A stretch of DNA of 64,000 nucleotides, from NCBI RefSeq assembly GCF_002078015.1, contig NZ_LWBP01000201.1:1-64000 (forward strand). The letters run 5' to 3'. The stretch is from Niastella populi (lineage in GTDB: Bacteria > Bacteroidota > Bacteroidia > Chitinophagales > Chitinophagaceae). The position numbers and the translations under genes were made by a program. This document shows positions 7,828 to 17,034 of the stretch, in pieces. Each line of letters opens with the position of its first letter. The stretch's first letter is position 1. The notes beneath the pieces were generated by a model. That model did not search any database. It was not told where the DNA came from and saw nothing but the letters and a program-made list of their open reading frames with translations.

Positions 7828-8433
7828 ATGATGATCGATATCGACCTGCTGCTCACCTGGGGCGCTACATATAAGAAAGTACAACATGATGAAATCATTT
7901 TTCATGAAGGCGGCTGCGCCAATTTTTATTACCAGGTGGTAAGCGGTTCGGTACGATGGGTAAGTATAAATGAAGAAGGCCGCGAGTTCATTCAATTAAT
8001 GGTTGAAAAAGGTGAGAGCTTCGGCGAGCTGCCGCTGTTCGATGATGGCTGTTATGCGGCCACGGCCATTGCAGAAGAAGATACCGTCATCATCAGGTTG
8101 CATAAAAGTAACTTCCTGCAACTGCTTAAAGATAACCCCGACATTCATTTCGCCTTTACCAGGCTGCTGACCGAACGCATGCGGTTCAAATTCCTCACTA
8201 TTCGCGAGCTGGCGTATTATAGTCCCGAACACCGCATTCGCACTTTGCTGACCTATTTCAGGAAGCACCATAAACATACCTGTCCGGTTTGCCACCAGAT
8301 AAAACTTACGCGGCAACAAATAGCCGATATGACCGGCCTGCGTGTTGAAACGGTTATCAGGGCTATGCGGCATCTGCACGATAAAGGAGAACTGGTAATA
8401 GAAAAAGGAAAGGTGTATAGCCTCGAGAAATGA
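7828..8433 (+). CDS. Crp/Fnr family transcriptional regulator
   Basis: A 201-residue regulator. Residues about 15-120 form a cyclic-nucleotide-binding-like beta-barrel (GSVRW, GESFGELPLFD). Residues about 145-200 are a winged helix with recognition segment LTRQQIADMTGLRVETVIR. The N-terminal Fe-S cysteine cluster of true FNR is absent. A CPVCH motif sits just before the helix-turn-helix and could bind metal or sense redox; this is inferred. It is divergent from the nos operon, so it probably controls it in response to low O2 or nitrogen oxides. The last codons and stop run into a GAAATGA-type repeat. Confidence 0.9.
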   Translation: MMIDIDLLLTWGATYKKVQHDEIIFHEGGCANFYYQVVSGSVRWVSINEEGREFIQLMVEKGESFGELPLFDDGCYAATAIAEEDTVIIRLHKSNFLQLLKDNPDIHFAFTRLLTERMRFKFLTIRELAYYSPEHRIRTLLTYFRKHHKHTCPVCHQIKLTRQQIADMTGLRVETVIRAMRHLHDKGELVIEKGKVYSLEK

Positions 8434-8734
8434 AAAATTAAAAATGAAGAACAGAGAAATGGCAAAGGAAATACAGAATAACGCATCCCGACGGAGCTCT
8501 GCTTGCCGGGATGCCGACCGAAGCGTCGGCATGTTCAATGTAGAATGTTGAAGTTGAAAACAGAACGGAGAACTGTAAATTGCTTTGTTGCGTCGCTGCC
8601 TTTAATTCTTCTTCAACAACAACATCGATCCACATAATGCATGGGAATGATAATTGCAGCCCTACTGCGGCAAGCACTGTTAAAAGAAATTGAACCATTC
8701 CCATTACATTGTTAATTCGATAAAAAACTTTTCT
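8434..8734. other. Intergenic region with tandem hairpins
   Basis: It starts with GAAATGAAAAATTAAAAATG-type low-complexity sequence directly at the regulator stop. Two GC-rich stem-loops follow: GCATCCCG (8483-8490)/CGGGATGC (8507-8514) and GCCGAC (8513-8518)/GTCGGC (8525-8530). There is no T-tract. They may end or stabilise the regulator mRNA. No gene is supported. Confidence 0.5.
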
Positions 8735-9295
8735 ATGGCTATTCAAACCAATGCAGGCTCACAAACAACACCCCGTTCTTCGGTTATGCCCGATTCAAAA
8801 CTGCATCAGTTCTTTATGCAACAGCTACAGGATGTGTACTGGGCCGAAAAGAAGCTGGTAAAAACATTACCCAAATTGTCCGATGCTGCAACCTCTCCCC
8901 GTTTAAAGCAAGCCTTTAACGATCATCTTGAACAAACCATCAACCATGTTACGCGGCTTGAAAATATCTTTCGCCTTTTAGGCGAAGAGCCCAAAGCCTT
9001 GAAATGCCCGGCTATGGCAGGCATTGTGGATGAGGGAGCCGATATTATCGATGAAACGGATGATGGCAGCGCACAACGCGATGTAGGTTTGATCTTTGCA
9101 GCTCAAAAAGCGGAGCATTACGAAATTGCTACTTACGGTGGACTGGTAACGTTAGCCCGCACTATGGGCCACGACGATGCGGCCGAACTGCTCGATCAAA
9201 CACTAGCTGAAGAAAAAGTGACCGACAGCTTACTTACCCGGATTGCAGAAGAGGATGCCAATGTGAAAGCATGCAATGAAAAATACGAGGAATAG
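8735..9295 (+). CDS. Ferritin-like DUF892 (YciF-type) protein
   Basis: A 186-residue helical protein of the YciE/YciF (DUF892) family, ferritin-like four-helix bundles. Recognisable parts are the start FFMQQLQDVYWAEKKLVKTL near residue 27, the middle Glu of ..LEQTINHVTRLE and the C-terminal AAQKAEHYEIATYG, which carry the Glu/His residues expected for a di-metal site. Homologues are linked to general stress, osmotic and oxidative responses; the reaction is not established. ATG 8735 is preferred over an in-frame ATG 15 codons upstream because family homology begins after it. A hairpin terminator follows. Confidence 0.88.
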   Translation: MAIQTNAGSQTTPRSSVMPDSKLHQFFMQQLQDVYWAEKKLVKTLPKLSDAATSPRLKQAFNDHLEQTINHVTRLENIFRLLGEEPKALKCPAMAGIVDEGADIIDETDDGSAQRDVGLIFAAQKAEHYEIATYGGLVTLARTMGHDDAAELLDQTLAEEKVTDSLLTRIAEEDANVKACNEKYEE

Positions 9296-9357
9296 GCTGA
9301 ATGCTAAACGCTTAACGCCTTCAGCAATACACCTTAACTCAATGCGTTCGATTCAAT

Positions 9358-9393
9358 AAAAGCTGTTCGCACACCAAATAGCGCACAGCTTTT
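9358..9393 (+). terminator. Rho-independent terminator after DUF892 gene
   Basis: Arms AAAAGCTGT (9358-9366) and ACAGCTTTT (9385-9393), with three further pairs (CGC/GCG) inside after a mismatch. It lies 63 bases after the stop codon. The T-rich continuation (TTTTATTGTTT) supports termination on the plus strand. Confidence 0.7.
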
Positions 9394-9658
9394 ATTGTTT
9401 AGCAGCCCCTGTTATCACCGTTTATACTTCCGTTTGCCTTCCGTTTTCCACCCCGGCCTAAGCCTTTGCCTTCAACCCTCACCGTTTCGTGTTAAGCGTT
9501 CTGCATTTCGCGTTCCGCGTTTAGCGTTAAGGGGATTATAAATAATGGTTTTATGCCATACTAAGGGTCAATTAGTATTTGCTCTTAATAATATCCACAG
9601 TTGAAATTCGTTTGTGATTTTGAGCGTTAATATTATGTATCAATAAAGAGGCCGAGAG
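9394..9658. other. Intergenic region before MFS gene
   Basis: It contains CGTTAAGCGTTCTGC-type words (about 9485-9535) like those at the start of the window, then an AT-rich stretch (9540-9650) that probably contains the promoter of the MFS gene. No clear promoter consensus can be named. Confidence 0.4.
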
Positions 9659-11137
9659 ATGAAACTTCAACCATCTGATCAATTAACCAATGCCCAGGTA
9701 AAAACCGGGTTGCATTTGATATTAAAGGATGGCCTTGCTACCGAGACCATAAACACACTTACAGCCGGTACCTTTCTGGTTGCCATAGCCTTATACATGG
9801 GCGCCTCGAACGTACAGATCGGTGTGCTGGCAGCGCTCCCTACGTTAACCAATATATTTCAGCTGGTATCGGTATGGCTGGTGCAACGGTTCAATAACCG
9901 CCGCGCCATAACAGTAACCGGCGCCATTTGCGCCCGCGTCCCTTTATTATTGATCGGAACCCTGCCCTTATTGTTTTCCGATACGGCCAGCGTTTCAGCC
10001 CTTATTTTTCTTTTGTCGTTTCAATACCTGTTTGCCTCTATTGCCGGTGGCAGCTGGAACTCCTGGATGCGCGATCTTATTCCACAACAGATACTGGGCA
10101 GCTACTTCTCTCACCGCAGCCGCCTGATGCAAATATTGAATGTTACGCTCAGCCTGTTCATTGCCATGAGCATAGATCACATAAAGGAACATTATCCCGC
10201 CCATGAGATCACAGCTTATGCCTGCATGTTCATTATCAGCGGTATAGCTGGTATGTGGGGCGCTTATGCACTTGCGCGCACCCCCGAACCAAAATCAAAA
10301 CCTATTAACGATAACATCGTTAAGCTTTTCAGCAAACCGCTCACCGTGCCCAATTTCAGAAAGCTGCTGGTGTTCAACTCCTGCTGGATCTTTGCGTTCA
10401 ACCTGGTTACACCCTTCTTCTCGGTATACATGATGAAGAACCTGGGTTTACCACTGGTATATGTCATCAGTTTAAACATTGTTAGCCAGGTGAGCAGTAT
10501 CACTTCTATAAAATTATGGGGAAGATGTTCAGACCGTTATAGTAACAAAACCATTATTCGCATTTGTGCTCCGGTATATATAACCTGCATTATGGCCTGG
10601 TCGGTGATCGGCATCATGAGTTCAGTATTCATGCTGCCTGTGCTGGTGATCATGCACATGCTGATGGGCGCTTCCAATGCAGGCATCACGCTTGCCCTGC
10701 AAAACGTTGGGTTAAAACTGGCTCCCGCCGATGAAGGCATCGTATACCTGGTAACCAAAAACATGTGCACGGCGGTATTTTCAGCAACTGCCCCGTTAGT
10801 GGGTGGTTTACTGGCCGATTTCTTTACCAGCCATTTTGTAATTGATTTATTCGGGCGCGGACAATGGAACCTGTTCTTTATGGCAGGCGCCGTGGTTGGT
10901 GTTCTTTCAATGAAATTATTAAAGGCCGTTAGTGAAGATGGCGAACTCGATAAAAAGTTGCTGGTTGCCGAACTGCAACATAATTTCAAAAAACGCGTAC
11001 GCAACTGGCATCACCTGCCCATCTTACGCCGGTATTTTTATTTGCGCAAAGCTATAGTTTTCAAGAAAGGCCTCTCGCTTGAATTTGATGACCTCATTCA
11101 GTTCAAAGGCTGGAACGAAAGGCAGCCAAAAGCCTAA
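9659..11137 (+). CDS. MFS transporter of unknown substrate
   Basis: A 492-residue inner-membrane carrier with about twelve hydrophobic segments and a central hydrophilic loop near residue 215. The cytoplasmic C-terminal tail (about 425-492) is basic and aromatic. The loop 2-3 motif RFNNRRAITVTG is a loose form of the MFS A-motif. Substrate cannot be told from the sequence. It is transcribed alone. The last three codons (coding QPKA before the stop) and the downstream DNA belong to the AAATACAGC repeat family, so the C-terminal tail may have been redefined by the repeat. Confidence 0.85.
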   Translation: MKLQPSDQLTNAQVKTGLHLILKDGLATETINTLTAGTFLVAIALYMGASNVQIGVLAALPTLTNIFQLVSVWLVQRFNNRRAITVTGAICARVPLLLIGTLPLLFSDTASVSALIFLLSFQYLFASIAGGSWNSWMRDLIPQQILGSYFSHRSRLMQILNVTLSLFIAMSIDHIKEHYPAHEITAYACMFIISGIAGMWGAYALARTPEPKSKPINDNIVKLFSKPLTVPNFRKLLVFNSCWIFAFNLVTPFFSVYMMKNLGLPLVYVISLNIVSQVSSITSIKLWGRCSDRYSNKTIIRICAPVYITCIMAWSVIGIMSSVFMLPVLVIMHMLMGASNAGITLALQNVGLKLAPADEGIVYLVTKNMCTAVFSATAPLVGGLLADFFTSHFVIDLFGRGQWNLFFMAGAVVGVLSMKLLKAVSEDGELDKKLLVAELQHNFKKRVRNWHHLPILRRYFYLRKAIVFKKGLSLEFDDLIQFKGWNERQPKA

Positions 11138-11507
11138 GGGCAAATACAGCTGCAAGCTGTAAGCCACAAGCCGAAAGCGAATACAAATACAGCTGCAAGC
11201 TGCAAGCCTTAAGCTGCAAGCAAATACAAATACAGCTGCAAGCCACAAGCTGCAAGCAAATACAAATACAGCTTAAATGCTACAAATACAGCTGCAAGCC
11301 ACAAGCCGCAAGCGAATACAAATACAGCTGTAAGCCTTAAGCTGCAAGCAAATACAGCTTAAATGCTACTTCACCGGTTTTTGCCTTCCCTTTATCAACT
11401 CAATCACCTGTATCAACTTATCAACTCTCCTGTATTTGCTTTTTCATTTCTCATTTACCTGTATTTCACTTCGACGTTGGAAATTCGATATTCGACATTC
11501 TTCTGTT
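11138..11507. repeat. AAATACAGCTGCAAGC repeat array and related words
   Basis: The gap between the convergent MFS and clc genes is filled with repeats. Positions 11138-11370 hold at least eight imperfect copies of (C)AAATACAGCTGCAAGC with variants GCCACAAGC, GCCTTAAGC and GCCGAAAGC. Positions 11392-11430 hold TATCAACT-type words, and 11440-11545 hold TTTCATTTCTCATT-type words that run into the 3' end of the clc gene. No T-tract terminator is clear. Confidence 0.85.
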
Positions 11508-12914
11508 TCATTTCTCATCCTTCATTTCCAATTCCTCATTTCCCTGCTTTTCATCACCCTCAGCCGGTATCGCTTCGTGGTGCAGATCCTGAATAAACTG
11601 CATTTTCAGATGGTCATAAAACGAATGCCGGTCAACGAGATAGGAAACCATTGTAGCTATCATGCCAGCCAGCATTAAATGAAATATTACATTGTGGCGG
11701 TCGGTCATTTCAAGTACCAGTATGGCCGACGTAAACGGTGTGCGGGTAACACCGGTAAGAAAACCCACCATACCGGCCAGGATCAACAGGTTTACATTCG
11801 TGGCCGACACATTGAACCATTCGCCCATAACGGCGCCGATACTGGCGCCTGCCGCTAACGCCGGTGCAAATACGCCACCCGCAGCCCCACTTGTAAATGA
11901 AATGATTGAACCAACGATCCGCACAAGCGGCATATACCAGGGCAAATGTTTATCGGCGGTGAACAGCGCATGCGTCATGATGTCTTTGCCCGACCCTAAA
12001 GCCCTTTCGCTTATGAAGTAAGCCATGGATGCCAGTAACAATGCACATATTGTTAAATAAACAACACGTTTTGAAATATTGAACGAGCGCACCCATTTCA
12101 TAATAGATAAAATTATCCGCGCCATGCCACTGCCTAACAGGCCGCTTACAACTCCTACAGCAATTACCCCAAAGAAAATATAACCCGATAAATTACTTAC
12201 ATCGGGATAACCGAGGTATAAATAGGGGCCCAGTAAACCCTGCGCTGTTAACCCCGCAATGATCACTGCTGTAAAAAGGGCGGTTTTGAAATAACTGATA
12301 TGGGTACGGGTTACCTCCTCCATCGCAAACACCACCCCACCCAGCGGGGTATTGAAAGCGGCGGCCAGCCCGGCAGCGGCGCCGGCCTTTATCATATTGC
12401 TTTTTGAAATTTTGGGCCACCAGGAAGGCAATATTTGGTTGATAACCCTGAAAACGGAGCCGGCGATCTGAATGGTGGGACCTTCTCTTCCCACTACCCC
12501 GCCGCCAAAAACCATAATGATGCTGGATACCATTTTAAAGAAGATGATGCGTACGCTCAACAGCTTTTGCACCAAATGGTTGTATTTGGGTGTAGTTAGT
12601 TCAACTGCGGCAATTACCTGCGGTATACCACTGCCCCGTGCCCCGGGCGCAAACCTGAACACCAGCCACCAGGCAAGTACAAAGGTGATGGGCGTAATAA
12701 TAAAAAGCCACCAAACGCCATGACGCATCACCCATTCGGTGCCCATTTCGGCCCAGGAAAACAGTTTGGTATACAACACCGCCAACAAGCCGGTTATCAC
12801 GGATGCTATCCAAAAGGGAATGGCCTGTAACAGATTGGTTTTGACCCGTTCATTGTGCAACTGGTCGTACCCCCATTTTAAACGGAGGCGGAGGGCTTTG
12901 ATGAGCTTCTTCAT
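11508..12914 (-). CDS. ClC-type chloride channel/antiporter
   Basis: A 468-residue membrane protein of the ClC family. The selectivity motifs are present in order: GSGIPQ (near 95), GREGP (near 143, with the gating glutamate), a helix-rich middle, and GAAGGVFAPALAAGA (near 350). The gating Glu suggests either a H+/Cl- exchanger or a gated channel. There is no CBS domain, so it is of the short bacterial type. The charged C-terminal tail (EEGNEELEMKDEK-like, last about 15 residues) is coded by the GAAATGAGG-type repeat that continues beyond the stop. Confidence 0.93.
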   Translation of the reverse strand: MKKLIKALRLRLKWGYDQLHNERVKTNLLQAIPFWIASVITGLLAVLYTKLFSWAEMGTEWVMRHGVWWLFIITPITFVLAWWLVFRFAPGARGSGIPQVIAAVELTTPKYNHLVQKLLSVRIIFFKMVSSIIMVFGGGVVGREGPTIQIAGSVFRVINQILPSWWPKISKSNMIKAGAAAGLAAAFNTPLGGVVFAMEEVTRTHISYFKTALFTAVIIAGLTAQGLLGPYLYLGYPDVSNLSGYIFFGVIAVGVVSGLLGSGMARIILSIMKWVRSFNISKRVVYLTICALLLASMAYFISERALGSGKDIMTHALFTADKHLPWYMPLVRIVGSIISFTSGAAGGVFAPALAAGASIGAVMGEWFNVSATNVNLLILAGMVGFLTGVTRTPFTSAILVLEMTDRHNVIFHLMLAGMIATMVSYLVDRHSFYDHLKMQFIQDLHHEAIPAEGDEKQGNEELEMKDEK

Positions 12915-13133
12915 ATATAATATCAGAGCCTGTTACTGCAAATACCAATCCTCACCAGTTGATCGGGCTCCCCGGAATGGTTTTCTGGTAGGTAAAACTG
13001 CAGAAAGATCGTAGGCAGAAAGTATCCAGGCTATTCGTGGGCAAAGATATGCACGGCGTAGCCACCCCCCGCATTAGAATAACATGAGAAATTGGCGCCT
13101 CGAACACAGTTTATCCCCCGGCAGGCAACGTTC
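12915..13133. other. Short intergenic region
   Basis: About 220 bases between the beta-barrel gene and the clc gene. I see no gene, repeat family or clear hairpin here. Confidence 0.4.
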
Positions 13134-13880
13134 CTAAAAACTTACTCCAAGCCCCAGCAGCGCATTTACCGAGCCGAACTTATATTTTTGGGTAACGGTA
13201 GTTTCGGGGCCGGGAACGGGTGTCATCGTATAGGCCGTGTAGTCTTTTTTGGCGGCGGCATTAAAAGAAATCACATCGAAAAGTACATATACCCGGCGGG
13301 TGACGTTATACTGCAATCCCAGGCTTACCTGGTAACAAAACATGGCAGGCAGTTTTTCTTTACTTACCCACCCCTGCGAAAAGGCCAATCCTCCCATACC
13401 GGTAATAGCCCAATCGTATGAAGGTATCGCTGTTTTACATATACCTGCACTGAGCTTCGTAACCAGGTTCAATTTATCATCGACCAATGGCGTTACAAAA
13501 AAGCCGCCGGCCATTAACTTATACATCTTCCATTTACCGGTATTTACGTAAACCCGGGACAAAGAACTGACAGGGTTCTTCGACAGGAAATCCCTGTACC
13601 CTTCCTCACTTTGCATATTTACACTATACCCGCCCGTGAGCAACAGTCCAACATTTTCTTTCAGATAAATACCTGCCGTTACATTGGCAGCCATGCCGGT
13701 TTTGGCCATGCCGGGCTGGTCTTCATCGAGTGGGCCGTTGTATGAGCTTTCAGCAAATTGTCCTATAGGAACAGACGCACCAAACGACACTTCAGCAAAC
13801 ATTTTTGGGAGCTTACGCTGGGCCTGCAGTGCGCAAAAGATGAACAGGAAACCGGTTAAAAGTATTAGTGATCTTTTCAT
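13134..13880 (-). CDS. Outer-membrane beta-barrel protein (porin-like)
   Basis: A 248-residue exported protein. The signal peptide MKRSLILLTGFLFIFCALQAQ decides the start at 13880. The mature part alternates hydrophobic and polar residues, has several aromatic-ended strands (GASVPIGQF, LLLTGGYSV, YQVSLGLQYNV) and ends in Phe (LGLGVSF), as expected of an 8-10 strand outer-membrane barrel of the OmpA/porin-like clan. Function unknown; it is not linked to its neighbours. Confidence 0.8.
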   Translation of the reverse strand: MKRSLILLTGFLFIFCALQAQRKLPKMFAEVSFGASVPIGQFAESSYNGPLDEDQPGMAKTGMAANVTAGIYLKENVGLLLTGGYSVNMQSEEGYRDFLSKNPVSSLSRVYVNTGKWKMYKLMAGGFFVTPLVDDKLNLVTKLSAGICKTAIPSYDWAITGMGGLAFSQGWVSKEKLPAMFCYQVSLGLQYNVTRRVYVLFDVISFNAAAKKDYTAYTMTPVPGPETTVTQKYKFGSVNALLGLGVSF

Positions 13881-14302
13881 ATTTAGCATTTAATTGTTCC
13901 TGTACATAATGTGGCCATTAAATACAGGAACAGAATTGTGTTTCAACTTTCTGATGTAAAAGTCCGATCCCCCAACCGGCTAATGACCCACCCACCCTTT
14001 CACTTGTTGCATCAGGCGGCAAATAACAGCCAAAGGAAACGGTTAGCAATAATCGTATATAAAAAAAGCACCACTGCGTGGCGCCCGGAAACAATATAAA
14101 AATTTGCTCAGTTAATGTAAAATATCAATTTATGGAAAGTTTGCATAAGAGCGGGTAAAGGCAATAGGCGTTGGTGTATCAAAGTGTGTTTGATACTGCA
14201 TGCAAAGGTATCAGGCTGCTCCTGAACAGAACAGCACTATACTTTTACGGGGTGAAGATTGCAATTGATCAGTGTTCATAAAAACGCCCTGCCACTGTTA
14301 TA
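13881..14302. other. Intergenic region with a palindrome at 14176-14196
   Basis: No gene. The only clear structure is a perfect inverted repeat with arms GTATCAAA (14176-14183) and TTTGATAC (14189-14196) and a 5-base centre. It could be an operator for the barrel gene (about 300 bases away) or a 3' hairpin of the zinc-ribbon gene. Confidence 0.4.
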
Positions 14303-14578
14303 TTACTCAACAGCAAGGGGATGTGATTTCCATCGCTCCAGTTTATGGATGTTACGGGTATAAAAGCCGGTAAGGAAACCCGGAAAACCTACTTCTTTTA
14401 GTTTTCCTTTTACCCGTTCCTTCATATCATCAACTGTAATGTTACGCACTGTGAATTTTCCGTCGAGGAAACAGTGACTGCAATACATTTTGCTTATGGT
14501 GCCATCCGCATGAGTGCCACCATTATCCCGTTTCATAGGCATACCGCAGGATTGACAGCATTTGTAGGCTCTTTCCAT
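14303..14578 (-). CDS. Small putative zinc-ribbon protein
   Basis: A 91-residue protein with CCQSCGMPM (residues 7-15) and YCSHCF (32-37), the two CxxC knuckles of the putative zinc-ribbon family (Pfam zf-ribbon_2-like). After the knuckles comes a helical region ending WKSHPL. Many homologues are stand-alone proteins of unknown role. The gene is flanked by long untranslated gaps on both sides, so it is probably transcribed alone. Confidence 0.82.
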   Translation of the reverse strand: MERAYKCCQSCGMPMKRDNGGTHADGTISKMYCSHCFLDGKFTVRNITVDDMKERVKGKLKEVGFPGFLTGFYTRNIHKLERWKSHPLAVE

Positions 14579-14941
14579 AACAGTCGATTTTTAGTATTAG
14601 GAAATTCGATTCGGAATATTTCTAATTTACAAAATTCTGCCGTACGACGAGCACCAAACGGCAATTGTTTCGATTTTTTTTGAATATTAAATCTGCACTG
14701 TGTCATTTTTTGCCCCATATGCGGACTTTTTACGCATTTTTAGCGCAGATCATTAAAATCGGTAAATAAAAAATTTATTAAGCCTTCAGGACAATAATGA
14801 ACAGCTAAAAGGTTTTGACGCCTACGGCGGGTTAACGAGTTGATAAATTGGCAGGGCCTGCACCGATGAAATTGCGGGGGTTAGCCAAGGGGCAAAAAAG
14901 AAGCTCGCCACCGGCCGGGCAGCACACCTGTAAAAACAAAA
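14579..14941. other. Intergenic region, no gene seen
   Basis: This AT-rich part upstream of the zinc-ribbon gene (14579-14790) probably contains its promoter. The rest shows no gene or repeat family that I recognise up to the terminator at 14942. Confidence 0.35.
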
Positions 14942-14974
14942 CAGGGAAGAAGCGTTTTACCGGCTTCTTCCCTG
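14929..14974 (-). terminator. Rho-independent terminator of uronate operon
   Basis: Arms CAGGGAAGAAGC (14942-14953) and GCTTCTTCCCTG (14963-14974) pair perfectly over 12 bases with a 9-base loop. Read on the minus strand, the hairpin is followed by TTTTGTTTTTA. It lies 24 bases after the exuT stop and closes the pectin/uronate operon. Confidence 0.92.
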
Positions 14975-14998
14975 ATACTATAAAAGTTTGATACCTGG

Positions 14999-16294
14999 TT
15001 ACAACTCAACCCGCTTCATCCTTGGCACCAGGAAGTGCATGATCACCCATGCCAGCAGGTACACACTACTACACACGGCAAACATGATGTAATAGGCTAC
15101 TTCAATTTTTCCGATCTCACGGTAGTGAACAAACAGGTTCTTTTGCACTACTGCCGAGAACAGGATTCCGCCCAATGCTCCAAACATACCGCCAATACCG
15201 GTTACCGATGCGGTTGTATGCTTGGGGAACATATCACTTACTGTTGTAAAGATATTGGCGCTCCATGCCTGGTGAGCCGACGCGGCTATACCAATTACAA
15301 TTACCGCCAGCCACATATTTACATTACCGGCCAATTGTGCAAAGAAGATCGGGATCACAAAGAATGCATATATGAGCATAGACGTTTTACGTGCTTTGAA
15401 TGGCGCCCAGTTGCTGTTGATCAGTTTCATTGGCAACCATCCGCCACCAATACTTCCGATGGTTGAAATGGTGTAAACAAGCGCCACGGGGAGTGCAACA
15501 TCGGTTCCTTTCAACCCATACTGGCTGTTCAGGAAATCGGGTAACCAGAAAAGATAGAACCACCAGATGGGATCGGTAAGCAATTTACCTATGGCAAATG
15601 CCCAGGTTTGTTTATAGGTAAGCAGTTTGGCCCAGCTAACGCCTGGTCTTACCTGCTCCGAAGCCGGGGCTTCATCGATATCGCTGTGAATATATTCGTA
15701 TTCGGCCTGAGATAATTTCTTTTGCTTTTTGGGTACTTCATAAAACATGAACCAGAGGATGAGCCAGATAAAACCCAGCGCACCGGTAATAATGAAAGCA
15801 GACTCCCAGCCCCAGGCCTTGGCCATAAATGGTACTGATGCCGGCGCCAGGATAGCACCGATATTCGCTCCTGAATTGAAGATCCCCGTAGCCAGGGCGC
15901 GTTCTTTTTTAGGGAACCATTCAGCCACTGTTTTAATAGCAGCCGGAAAGTTACCAGCCTCAAAAACGCCCAGGAAAGCGCGGGCAACGCCAAAACCTAC
16001 TACGGTATTAACCGCAGCGTGCGCAACGGCAGCGGCACTCCATAAAGTAGTAGCTACCGCATAACCGATCTTGGTTCCTAATTTATCAACTATGCGGCCG
16101 GCCAGTAATAACCCAACGGCATAAGCGATCTTAAAGGCGATCTCCACATTGGCATAATCAGCATCATCCCATCCCAGATCGGTTGTGAAGGTTTCTTTTA
16201 ATAAACTGATAACGGCACGATCGAGGTAGTTGATCGTAGTAGCAAAGAAGACAAGGCCGCAAATGGTCCACCGGTACTTTCCTATAGCTTGCAT
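14999..16294 (-). CDS. exuT: Hexuronate transporter (ExuT-like, MFS)
   Basis: A 431-residue inner-membrane symporter of the anion:cation symporter branch of MFS. About twelve membrane segments; the signatures NYLDRAVISLL (residue 20) and GIFNSGANIGAILAP (near 140) are those of the hexuronate/glucarate carriers. It would import galacturonate or glucuronate released from pectin. It is the last gene of the uronate operon, 80 bases after kdgA with a hairpin between. Substrate is assigned from context (UxaABC, KdgKA) and family. Confidence 0.88.
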   Translation of the reverse strand: MQAIGKYRWTICGLVFFATTINYLDRAVISLLKETFTTDLGWDDADYANVEIAFKIAYAVGLLLAGRIVDKLGTKIGYAVATTLWSAAAVAHAAVNTVVGFGVARAFLGVFEAGNFPAAIKTVAEWFPKKERALATGIFNSGANIGAILAPASVPFMAKAWGWESAFIITGALGFIWLILWFMFYEVPKKQKKLSQAEYEYIHSDIDEAPASEQVRPGVSWAKLLTYKQTWAFAIGKLLTDPIWWFYLFWLPDFLNSQYGLKGTDVALPVALVYTISTIGSIGGGWLPMKLINSNWAPFKARKTSMLIYAFFVIPIFFAQLAGNVNMWLAVIVIGIAASAHQAWSANIFTTVSDMFPKHTTASVTGIGGMFGALGGILFSAVVQKNLFVHYREIGKIEVAYYIMFAVCSSVYLLAWVIMHFLVPRMKRVEL

Positions 16295-16327
16295 GTCAGT
16301 CCTTTTTTTAAGGGAGAAACTGGGAAC

Positions 16328-16360
16328 AGGTGTGGCACACTTAGAAAGTGTGCCACACCT
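16328..16360. repeat. Perfect 15-bp hairpin between kdgA and exuT
   Basis: Arms AGGTGTGGCACACTT (16328-16342) and AAGTGTGCCACACCT (16346-16360) with a 3-base loop. It lies 15 bases after the kdgA stop. There is no T-tract, so it is more likely an mRNA-processing or stabilising element than a full terminator. Confidence 0.85.
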
Positions 16361-16374
16361 TCCAGCTTCAATTA

Positions 16375-17034
16375 TTATTTGATATTATTTAGAATCTCAA
16401 GGACGGCTTTCGTCTGCGACGTAAGCTTCTCGTATTCCTGATTTTGCAGTACGGTTTTGCTGATGAGCTTACTGCCCATTCCTACCGCTACCACTCCGGC
16501 ATCGAACCACTCTTTGATATTTTCAGCCGTTGTATCAACCCCGCCGGTTGGCATAAACAACAAGCCGGGAAACAATTCTTTAATGGCAGCAATATAAGAA
16601 GGTCCCACTACGCTGCCCGGAAAGATCTTCACCATTTTAGCGCCGCTCATTTCGGCGGTGAATATTTCCGTTGGCGTTAAACAACCGGGAATCCATAACA
16701 AACCGGCATCATGTACCGTTTTAGCCACAGGCGCATATACAACCGGGCTAATAATGAAATCAGCGCCGGCGCTGATGAATTTTTGTGCATCTTCAACGGT
16801 CTTCACCGTTCCAATTCCCAATAACATGCCGGGCATACTTTCGTCCACTACTTTACGTAATGCCTTAAAGTTATCTACCGCTTCAATGCCGCGGTTGGTA
16901 TACTCCACCGCTTTGATGCCGGCATTGTACAATGCCTTCAATATATCGATGCTTACAGTTGCGTCTTTATGGAAATACAACGGCAGCATTTTCTGCTGCG
17001 TTATCTGACCTAATATATCCTGTTGATTCTTCAT
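16375..17034 (-). CDS. kdgA: 2-keto-3-deoxy-6-phosphogluconate aldolase
   Basis: A 219-residue class I aldolase that splits KDPG to pyruvate and glyceraldehyde-3-phosphate, the last step of galacturonate breakdown. The Schiff-base lysine is in AKMVKIFPGS, and the motifs AVEYTNRG, LGIGTVKT and PTGGVD are typical of the KDPG/KHG (Eda) family. Length is normal. The ATG overlaps the kdgK stop by one base (TAATG), so the two are translationally coupled. Confidence 0.94.
   Translation of the reverse strand: MKNQQDILGQITQQKMLPLYFHKDATVSIDILKALYNAGIKAVEYTNRGIEAVDNFKALRKVVDESMPGMLLGIGTVKTVEDAQKFISAGADFIISPVVYAPVAKTVHDAGLLWIPGCLTPTEIFTAEMSGAKMVKIFPGSVVGPSYIAAIKELFPGLLFMPTGGVDTTAENIKEWFDAGVVAVGMGSKLISKTVLQNQEYEKLTSQTKAVLEILNNIK

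Noticed and set aside
9560-9650. Bacteroidota-type promoter (TTTG, TAnnTTTG) before the MFS gene
   Set aside because: TAGTATTTG is only a partial match and no well-spaced -33 element is seen.
11138-11370. CRISPR or coding repeat
   Set aside because: Copies are degenerate, of variable spacing and without an open frame or spacer structure.
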